From Pseudomonadota bacterium (GTDB lineage Bacteria; Pseudomonadota; Gammaproteobacteria; Pseudomonadales; UBA5518): a stretch of 6,367 nt of DNA. Each line of letters starts with the position of its first letter. Positions within the stretch are counted from its first letter, which is position 1. The DNA lies in contig CAUJIL010000193.1 in assembly GCA_963204845.1 (NCBI GenBank), forward strand, positions 1 to 6,367, in the 5' to 3' direction. The notes below the pieces were generated by a model, which saw only the letters and a list, made by a program, of their open reading frames with translations, was not told the DNA's origin and made no database searches. The translations under genes were made by a program, and so were the position numbers. Below, one piece after another: positions 1 to 4,496 of the stretch.

Positions 1-311
1 GGGCGCCCGGCGCCGGCCACCGGTTCGGGCAGTTCGTGCAGTCGCGTGATGCCGCCCGCGGTCACGCCCAACAACAACTGCGTGCCGGCGACCTCGACCA
101 GCACCACGCGCTCGCGCGGACCGAGCGCGAGTGTGGCGACCACGCGCAAGTCGGCCGCGCCGCCGCCGATGCCACTCTGTACGCGGCGCAGCAGCCAGCC
201 GAGCGCGACGATCGCCAGCACGACCAGCGCCAGCGCCAGCACCACTTCCGTCAGCGATGCGAGCCCCGCGCCGTTGCCCAGCGGTGAGGAAGATGCAACC
301 GGGCCAGCCAT
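1..311 (-). CDS. fliO: Flagellar biosynthesis protein FliO, N-terminal part (3' end beyond window)
   Basis: FliO is a small single-span membrane protein that helps assemble the FliP/FliQ/FliR core of the flagellar type III export gate. About 103 codons are visible, and the stop lies off the left edge. Residues 1-20 are a short Gly/Ser/Ala-rich, probably periplasmic leader. Residues 21-42 form one hydrophobic helix ending in WLLRRV. The cytoplasmic part then carries the family's typical block, LRVVATLALGPRERVVLVEV, at residues 55-74, followed by GTQLLLGVTAGGITRLHEL. No cleavable signal peptide is evident, although some FliO proteins have one. ATG at 311 is chosen because it lies about 37 nt downstream of the start expected from the sigma-54 promoter at 358-374; in-frame CTG and TTG codons further up fall inside that promoter. 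The Shine-Dalgarno is weak. The usual fliM and fliN do not precede it; an RNase gene does. fliO may therefore open its own transcription unit. Confidence 0.9.
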   Translation of the reverse strand, partial: MAGPVASSSPLGNGAGLASLTEVVLALALVVLAIVALGWLLRRVQSGIGGGAADLRVVATLALGPRERVVLVEVAGTQLLLGVTAGGITRLHELPEPVAGAGR

Positions 312-357
312 GCGTGTGCGCCAGAATTCCGTCGTGGGGAATGGACGAACTCCGGTC

Positions 358-374
358 AGCAAGTGCCGTGCCAG
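358..374 (-). promoter_or_regulatory. Sigma-54 (-24/-12) promoter for fliO
   Basis: Read on the minus strand from 374 to 358 the sequence is CTGGCACG-GCAC-TTGCT. This fits the sigma-54 consensus YTGGCACG-N4-TTGCW at every defined base. The -24 GG (372-371) and the -12 GC (360-359) are separated by exactly 10 bp. The expected transcription start is near 348, giving a leader of about 37 nt before the fliO ATG at 311. Sigma-54 control by a FleQ/FlrA-type activator is established for early flagellar genes of many gammaproteobacteria, so motif, strand and target gene agree. I did not identify an activator-binding site with confidence; the 8-mer repeats at 407-438 lie at about -59 to -90. Confidence 0.78.
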
Positions 375-381
375 CGCTGGC
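370..381. repeat. 12-bp perfect palindrome overlapping the -24 box
   Basis: GCCAGCGCTGGC is self-complementary over all 12 bp. Its left four bases (370-373) are, on the minus strand, the TGGC of the sigma-54 -24 element. It could be a binding site competing with sigma-54 RNA polymerase. No T-run follows on either strand, so it is not an evident terminator of the upstream RNase gene. In GC-rich DNA a palindrome of this length can also occur by chance. Confidence 0.5.
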
Positions 382-406
382 CGCTACGCTGCCGTGGCGC
401 CCCCGT

Positions 407-440
407 GGCAACGCGGCAACGCGGCAACGCGGCAACGCGG
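407..440. repeat. Tandem 8-bp repeat, four copies of GGCAACGC
   Basis: Four perfect, directly adjacent copies of GGCAACGC run from 407 to 438, with two further matching bases (GG) to 440. The array stops 2 bp before the minus-strand stop codon (443-445) of the RNase gene, so it is entirely non-coding. Relative to the fliO sigma-54 promoter it lies about 60-90 bp upstream. The repeats have no spacers and the unit is far too short for CRISPR. Slipped-strand copy-number variation is possible at such an array. Confidence 0.9.
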
Positions 441-442
441 AA

Positions 443-1801
443 TCAGTCGAGCAGCACTTCCTGCGCGTGTTCCGGCACCACCGCGTCCCAGCCCAGTTCG
501 TCCTGGATGCGCAACCGCAGGGCGTCGGCGGCGGCCGGTTCGCCGTGGGTGATGAAGGTGCGCCGCGGTGCTTCGCGACAGCTCGCAAGCCAGCGCAGGA
601 TCTCGTCGGCATCGGCGTGTGCCGACAGCGCGTCGAGGTTGTGGATCTCGGCGCGCACCGGCAGCCAGGCGCCGTGGATCTTGATGCGGTCGGCGCCGCC
701 CACCAGCGCCGCGCCACGCGTGCCCGGCGCCTGGAAACCGGCGAAGACCACGCTGTTGCGGTGGTCGCCGATCAGCGATTTCAGGTGGTGCAGCACGCGC
801 CCGCCCGCCGCCATCCCGCTCGCCGAGATGATCACGCTCGGGTAGTTCTGCCGCGTGAGTTCCTGCGATTCCTCGACCGTGCGCACGTAGGTCGTGGTCG
901 CATCGATCAGCTCGCACTCGTCGTCGCTGAGACGGTGCTCGCGGTGGAAGCGGCAGAAGATCTCGGTGGCGCGGATCGCCATCGGACTGTTCAGGTAGAC
1001 CGGCACGTCGGGGATCGCCTTGCGCGCGCGCAGGCGCTGCAGCAGGTACAGCACCAGTTGCGCGCGGCCGACCGCGAACGCCGGCACCAGCACGATGCCG
1101 CCGCGGCGGATGGTGCGCTCGATGATGTCGCCCAGCACGCGCTCGGCGTCGATCGCGGCGTGGCGCCGGTCACCGTAGGTGGACTCGACGACGAGGTAAT
1201 CGGCGGGCTCCAGCGGCTCGGGCGCGAACATGATGGGATCGTGGTAGCGACCCAGGTCACCGCTGAACACCAGCGTGCACTCGCCGTTGTCGAGCCGCAC
1301 GCTGCTCGCCCCGAGGATGTGGCCCGACGGTCTCAGCGTCGCGTCCAGCCCCTTCGCGACCGGATGCGGCTCGCCGTAGCGGATCTCGCGGAACTGGCGC
1401 AGGACGTTCTGCGCGTCCTTCTCGGTGAACAGCGGCTCGGCGGGCTCGTGCTTGCTGAACTTCTTGCGGTTGGCGTACTGGGCGTCCTCTTCCTGCAGGT
1501 AGCCCGCATCGGGCAGCAGCACGCGGCACAGCGCGTGCGTGGCCGGGGTGCAGAACACGGGTCCGCGGTACCCCTGGCGGTAGAGCGCCGGCAGGAAGCC
1601 GCTGTGATCGATGTGCGCGTGCGTGAGCACCACCGCGTCGATGTCCCCGACCGCGACCGGCAGCGGCTTCCAGTTGCGCTCGCGCAGGTTCTTCACGCCC
1701 TGGTACAAGCCGCAGTCGACCAGCACGCGCGAGCCGTTGGCACTCACCAGGTACTTCGACCCGGTCACGGTCTGCGTCGCTCCCAGAAATTGCAGTTTCA
1801 C
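443..1801 (-). CDS. Beta-CASP metallo-beta-lactamase RNase (CPSF-73/Ysh1-like family)
   Basis: Predicted two-zinc ribonuclease of 452 residues, cytosolic. The MBL half carries HAHIDH at 61-66 (motif 2), a later zinc-ligand region with GHILGAS at 160-166, and FSGDLG with Asp182 (motif 4). ESTYGDR (206-212) follows, then the beta-CASP insert with VLVPAFAVGRAQ (237-248). ISASGMAAGGRVLHHL (325-340), LSAHAD (392-397) and ITHGE (417-421) match the C-terminal 'RNA specificity' part of the family, which supports RNA rather than a small metabolite as substrate. Members such as Thermus TTHA0252 are known RNases; the endo/exo mode here cannot be told. The start is GTG at 1801: it opens the canonical V/M-KLQFLGATQTVTGSKY strand, and GGAAGGGAG (1817-1809) lies 7 nt upstream. 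An ATG at 1891 would add 30 residues without family resemblance. The gene is divergent from the phosphorylase gene, and fliO follows on the same strand after 131 bp. Confidence 0.93.
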   Translation of the reverse strand: MKLQFLGATQTVTGSKYLVSANGSRVLVDCGLYQGVKNLRERNWKPLPVAVGDIDAVVLTHAHIDHSGFLPALYRQGYRGPVFCTPATHALCRVLLPDAGYLQEEDAQYANRKKFSKHEPAEPLFTEKDAQNVLRQFREIRYGEPHPVAKGLDATLRPSGHILGASSVRLDNGECTLVFSGDLGRYHDPIMFAPEPLEPADYLVVESTYGDRRHAAIDAERVLGDIIERTIRRGGIVLVPAFAVGRAQLVLYLLQRLRARKAIPDVPVYLNSPMAIRATEIFCRFHREHRLSDDECELIDATTTYVRTVEESQELTRQNYPSVIISASGMAAGGRVLHHLKSLIGDHRNSVVFAGFQAPGTRGAALVGGADRIKIHGAWLPVRAEIHNLDALSAHADADEILRWLASCREAPRRTFITHGEPAAADALRLRIQDELGWDAVVPEHAQEVLLD

Positions 1802-1873
1802 GTGCTTGCTCCCTTCCAGCCTCGCTTCGAGGATAACGCAGATGCCGCGACGGTGGTGTCCGTTCGGCCCGCG

Positions 1874-1889
1874 GCCAAACGAGTTTGGC
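1874..1889. promoter_or_regulatory. 16-bp dyad, candidate operator
   Basis: GCCAAAC-GA-GTTTGGC is a perfect 7-bp inverted repeat around a 2-bp centre. Its size and symmetry suit a dimeric helix-turn-helix regulator, and its AAAC/GTTT core is unusually AT-rich for this DNA. It lies about 73 bp upstream of the RNase start and about 200 bp upstream of the phosphorylase start. With a 2-nt loop it would be a poor RNA hairpin, which favours a DNA-binding role. The cognate regulator is not in the window. Confidence 0.45.
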
Positions 1890-1909
1890 ACACCTGTCCC
1901 GGCACAAAC

Positions 1910-2029
1910 TCGAAGCGCGCGGCGCCGATTGCGCGCCAGTGGGCGTACGCCGCAGGGATGCGGCGTCCGAGCCTACAGGGATGTATTCACGGCGGCCCAA
2001 TGGTGCGTGATCGGCGCCGCGCGCCTTGA
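1910..2029. repeat. Long nested palindromic element (REP/MITE-like or leader hairpin)
   Basis: Bases 1915-1944 and 1995-2024 are inverted repeats identical at 26 of 30 positions; the outer 15 bp (1915-1929 against 2010-2024) are perfect. A further four positions (1910-1913 with 2026-2029) pair after one mismatch. Three of the four differences become G-U pairs if the plus strand is transcribed but A-C mismatches on the other strand. The 50-bp interior holds a second hairpin, ACGCCGCA (1947-1954) with TGCGGCGT (1959-1966) and a GGGA loop. CAGGGATG occurs twice, at 1953 and 1976. The interior reminds me of dispersed intergenic repeats in gammaproteobacterial genomes, but that is memory and unverified. 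No T-run follows, so it is not a typical terminator. Confidence 0.7.
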
Positions 2030-2082
2030 CGAAGCGTGAATCGCTGATGCTTCGGCTAAGATGCCAACGACGAGCGGGCGGC

Positions 2083-2088
2083 GGGGAG
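2083..2088 (+). promoter_or_regulatory. Ribosome binding site deciding the GTG start of the phosphorylase
   Basis: GGGGAG stands 3 nt before GTG 2092, closer than usual but the only purine-rich tract in the area. It supports the GTG start over an in-frame ATG at 2047, which would add 15 residues without family resemblance. Confidence 0.55.
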
Positions 2089-2091
2089 CGC

Positions 2092-3600
2092 GTGAACAAC
2101 AATTTCCTGTATCTGCGGCGACTGGGAATCGACACCTACCAGGAACCGGTGGTGTACATGCGCGCCGACTGCGACATCTGCCGCGCCGAGGGCTTCAGCA
2201 GCCAGAACCGCGTGCGCGTGAGCTGCGGCGAGCGCCACATCATCGCCACCGTGCACATGGTGCACTCCGAACTGCTGCACCACGACGAGGCCGGGCTGTC
2301 CGAGGCAGCGTGGCACCTGCTCGGCGCCGTCGAGCGCGAACCGGCGCAGTTCAGCCACCCGGCACCGGTCGAGTCGATGAGCTTCGTGCGCGGCAAGCTC
2401 TACGGCAACCGCTTCAGCCAGCTGGCGGCCAACGCGATCATCGCCGACATCCGCGACGGCAACTACTCCGACATCCAGCTCGCCGCCTACGTGGCCGCAT
2501 CCGCCGACCAACTGCTCGACACCGCCGAGACGATCGCCATCACGCGCGCGATGGTCGCCTCGGGCAAGCGCTTCGACTGGGGCCGGGTGCCGGTGCTGGA
2601 CAAACACTGCGTGGGCGGGCTGCCGGGCAACCGCACCACGCCGGTCGTGGTCGCGATCGCCACCGCCTGCGGCCTGACGATGCCGAAGACCTCCTCGCGC
2701 GCGATCACCTCGCCGGCCGGAACCGCCGACACCATGGAAACACTGGCACCGGTCACGCTGTCCTTCGAGCAGATGCGTCACGTCGTCGAGCAGGAAGGCG
2801 GTTGCATCGCGTGGGGCGGCTCGGTGAGCCTGAGCCCCACCGACGACATCGTGATCCGCGTCGAGCGTGCGCTCGACCTCGACAGCGAGGGCCAGCTCGT
2901 TGCCTCGGTGATCTCGAAGAAAGTGGCCGCCGGCGCCACGCACGTGCTGATCGACGTGCCGGTGGGTCCCACCGCCAAGGTGCGCCAGGACGGCATGGCG
3001 CGCCGCCTCGCTGCGCAACTGGTCGAGACCGGCGCGGCGCTCGGCGTGCGCGTCAGCGTGCTGTGCACCGACGGCACCCAGCCGGTCGGCCGCGGCATCG
3101 GCCCCGCGCTCGAGGCGCGCGACGTGCTGCGCGTGCTGCGCCGTGATGCCGACGCCCCGCACGACCTGCGCGAGCGCGCGCTGACGCTGGCCGCCGCGGT
3201 GCTCGAACTCGGCGGCGCCGCGGCACCGGGCGAAGGTCTCGCGCGCGCCACGGCCACGCTGGACTCCGGCGCCGCATGGCAGAAGTTCCGTGCCATCTGC
3301 GCCGCGCAGGGCGGAATGCGCGAGCCACCGCTGGCGCGCTACCGCCACCCGGTCGTTGCCGAGCGCAGCGGCGTGGTCGCGCACATCAACATGCGTTCGC
3401 TGGCCAAGGCCGCCAAGCTCGCCGGCGCGCCCGCCGACAAGGCCGCGGGGATCGAGATGCACGTGCGCCTCGGCGAGCAGCTCGAGCGCGGCCAGCCGCT
3501 GTTCACCATGCATGCCGACACGCGCGGCGAACTGCACTACGCGCTCGATTTCCTCGCCACGCACCGCGAGACGCTGAGCATCGAGGAGCCGGTGCGATGA
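2092..3600 (+). CDS. Archaeal-type thymidine phosphorylase / AMP (NMP) phosphorylase
   Basis: Predicted cytosolic phosphorylase of 502 residues, the size of archaeal AMP phosphorylase (about 500) rather than of E. coli DeoA (440). Residues 1-85 are the extra N-terminal domain seen in the archaeal group, beginning LRRLGIDTYQEPVVYMRADC (8-27). The core carries the phosphate-binding segment DKHCVGGLPGNRTTP (170-184), KTSSRAITSPAGTADTMETL (199-218) and ISKKVAAG (274-281). The glycosyltransferase-family-3 fold then ends in a PYNP-type C-terminal domain (about 415-490). Bacterial members are usually annotated 'putative thymidine phosphorylase'; archaeal relatives convert AMP, CMP or UMP plus phosphate to base plus ribose-1,5-bisphosphate. 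Substrate choice cannot be settled by reading. GTG 2092 gives the expected N-terminus. Its TGA overlaps the ATG of the next gene by 4 bp, so the two form one coupled operon. Confidence 0.94.
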   Translation: MNNNFLYLRRLGIDTYQEPVVYMRADCDICRAEGFSSQNRVRVSCGERHIIATVHMVHSELLHHDEAGLSEAAWHLLGAVEREPAQFSHPAPVESMSFVRGKLYGNRFSQLAANAIIADIRDGNYSDIQLAAYVAASADQLLDTAETIAITRAMVASGKRFDWGRVPVLDKHCVGGLPGNRTTPVVVAIATACGLTMPKTSSRAITSPAGTADTMETLAPVTLSFEQMRHVVEQEGGCIAWGGSVSLSPTDDIVIRVERALDLDSEGQLVASVISKKVAAGATHVLIDVPVGPTAKVRQDGMARRLAAQLVETGAALGVRVSVLCTDGTQPVGRGIGPALEARDVLRVLRRDADAPHDLRERALTLAAAVLELGGAAAPGEGLARATATLDSGAAWQKFRAICAAQGGMREPPLARYRHPVVAERSGVVAHINMRSLAKAAKLAGAPADKAAGIEMHVRLGEQLERGQPLFTMHADTRGELHYALDFLATHRETLSIEEPVR

Positions 3601-4496
3601 TGCGGCTGCTCGACCTGCGCGACGACGGACTGGGTGCCGCGCTGTGCGTCGCAACCGGCTGGCACCGACTCGCGCACGCGCTGCACGCGTTCCCGGACGG
3701 CGAAACCCTGCTGCGCCTCGACGAGGACCTGCGCGGCGCGGACGTCGCGGTGCTGGCCGACCTCGCGCACCCCGAGCAACGTGTGTTGCGGGTGCTGCTC
3801 GCCGCCGGCGCACTGCGCGACCACGGTGCCGCGCGCATCGGACTGATTGCGCCCTACCTGCCGTACCTGCGCCAGGACGCGGCGTTCCACCCCGGCGAGG
3901 CGATCAGCGCGCGCGTGTTCGCGCGTGTGCTCGAGCGCGAGTTCGACTGGCTGCTCACGGTGGAGCCGCATCTGCATCGCTTCGCGAGCCTGGCGGAGCT
4001 GTTCACGGTGCCGGCGCACAACGTGTCCGCGGCCCCGCTGCTCGCCGGGTGGGTGGGTGAGCACGTCCCCGACCCGCTGCTGGTCGGACCCGACGCGGAA
4101 AGTGCGCAATGGGTGGGCGCCACCGCCCGCAGGCTCGGCTGCCCGGCGACGGTGCTGCGCAAGGAACGGCGAGGTGACACCGAGGTGCTGGTGCACGGCG
4201 CGATCGCGCCGGCGTGGCGCAATCGCACACCGGTGCTGCTCGACGACATGATCTCCACCGGCCACACGCTGATCGAGGCCTGCCGGCTGCTGCGTGCCGC
4301 CGGCCTGCCGCCGCCGGTGGTGCTGGCGGTGCACGGGCTGTTCGCTGGCTCGGCGCACGCCGAACTGCTCGCGGCCGGGGCGCGCACCGTACTCACCACC
4401 GACGCGGTGCCCCACGCCGCGGGCACGCTGTCGCTCGCGCCGCTGCTCGCCGATGCACTGGCAGGATTTCCACCGGCACCCGGCAACGCGAACTAG
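3597..4496 (+). CDS. Divergent PRPP synthase-like protein (ribose-phosphate pyrophosphokinase family)
   Basis: Predicted 299-residue enzyme of the PRPP-synthase family, which transfers pyrophosphate from ATP to ribose-5-phosphate. Recognisable parts in order are FPDGE (32-36, the FSDGE loop), PYLPYLRQDAAFHPGEAIS (86-104, for PYxGYARQDR...PI), VEPHLHR (122-128, for VDLHA), Lys189-x-Arg191 in RKERRGD (the catalytic flexible loop) and the phosphoribosyl loop DDMISTGHT (216-224, for DDMIDTGGT). The overall sequence is far from housekeeping Prs and nearer in style to archaeal short forms, so it is probably a specialised paralogue. GAGGAG at 3583-3588 lies 8 nt before ATG 3597, favouring it over the adjacent in-frame ATG 3600. 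The start overlaps the phosphorylase stop (ATGA), implying coupled translation and a shared pathway. It ends at TAG 4494-4496, overlapping the convergent gltD stop. The true acceptor could be another ribose phosphate. Confidence 0.88.
   Translation: MMRLLDLRDDGLGAALCVATGWHRLAHALHAFPDGETLLRLDEDLRGADVAVLADLAHPEQRVLRVLLAAGALRDHGAARIGLIAPYLPYLRQDAAFHPGEAISARVFARVLEREFDWLLTVEPHLHRFASLAELFTVPAHNVSAAPLLAGWVGEHVPDPLLVGPDAESAQWVGATARRLGCPATVLRKERRGDTEVLVHGAIAPAWRNRTPVLLDDMISTGHTLIEACRLLRAAGLPPPVVLAVHGLFAGSAHAELLAAGARTVLTTDAVPHAAGTLSLAPLLADALAGFPPAPGNAN
4493..4496. other. Shared CTAG: overlapping stop codons of two convergent genes
   Basis: The palindrome CTAG is read as TAG on the plus strand (4494-4496, PRPP-synthase-like gene) and as TAG on the minus strand (4495-4493, gltD). 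The two coding sequences overlap by 4 bp end to end. There is no intergenic space for a terminator on either side, so each transcript must end inside the other gene or run antisense through it. Confidence 0.95.

Larger units (their letters stand above)
1802..2091. promoter_or_regulatory. Divergent intergenic region between the RNase and phosphorylase genes
   Basis: This 290-bp gap must hold promoters for both flanking genes and contains no convincing gene. Toward the RNase, a TATCCT hexamer on the minus strand (1835-1830) could be a -10 box, giving a leader of about 22 nt; no good -35 stands at the right distance, and a small CCTCG/CGAGG dyad (1820-1832) overlaps it. Toward the phosphorylase, TAAGAT at 2057-2062 is a possible -10. 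TTGACG at 2026-2031 resembles a -35 but is 25 bp away, too far to pair with it. Neither promoter is firm. The region also contains the dyad at 1874-1889 and the palindromic element at 1910-2029, listed separately. Confidence 0.4.

Noticed and set aside
407..440. CRISPR-like array
   Set aside because: The repeats are 8 bp and directly adjacent with no spacers, and no cas-like gene is present.
312..442. Rho-independent terminator after the RNase gene
   Set aside because: The gap has palindromic and repeated sequence, but no GC hairpin followed by a T-run on the minus strand.
1802..1891. N-terminal extension of the RNase from ATG 1891
   Set aside because: The extra 30 residues do not resemble the family, and the reading would cover the 16-bp dyad. 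GTG 1801 has a good Shine-Dalgarno and begins at the conserved first beta strand.
131..2029. A 632-codon plus-strand open frame opposite the RNase gene
   Set aside because: It is a shadow of the minus-strand RNase gene in GC-rich DNA. Its translation is Arg/Ala/His-rich low-complexity sequence with no family motif, while the opposite strand encodes a full MBL/beta-CASP protein.
1911..2036. CGAAGCG at 1911-1917 and 2030-2036 as target-site duplication of a mobile element
   Set aside because: The two copies are not flush with the inverted repeats: the left copy overlaps the arm and the right one is 5 bp outside it. A 7-bp match of this composition is easily chance.
2026..2062. Sigma-70 promoter formed by TTGACG (2026) and TAAGAT (2057)
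   Set aside because: The spacing is 25 bp, too long for a sigma-70 pair, and nothing like a -10 box stands 16-18 bp after TTGACG. At most one of the two hexamers is meaningful.
2056..3813. A 585-codon minus-strand open frame opposite the phosphorylase
   Set aside because: It is another GC-driven shadow: no recognisable domain, Arg/His-rich composition, and it spans parts of two well-supported plus-strand genes.
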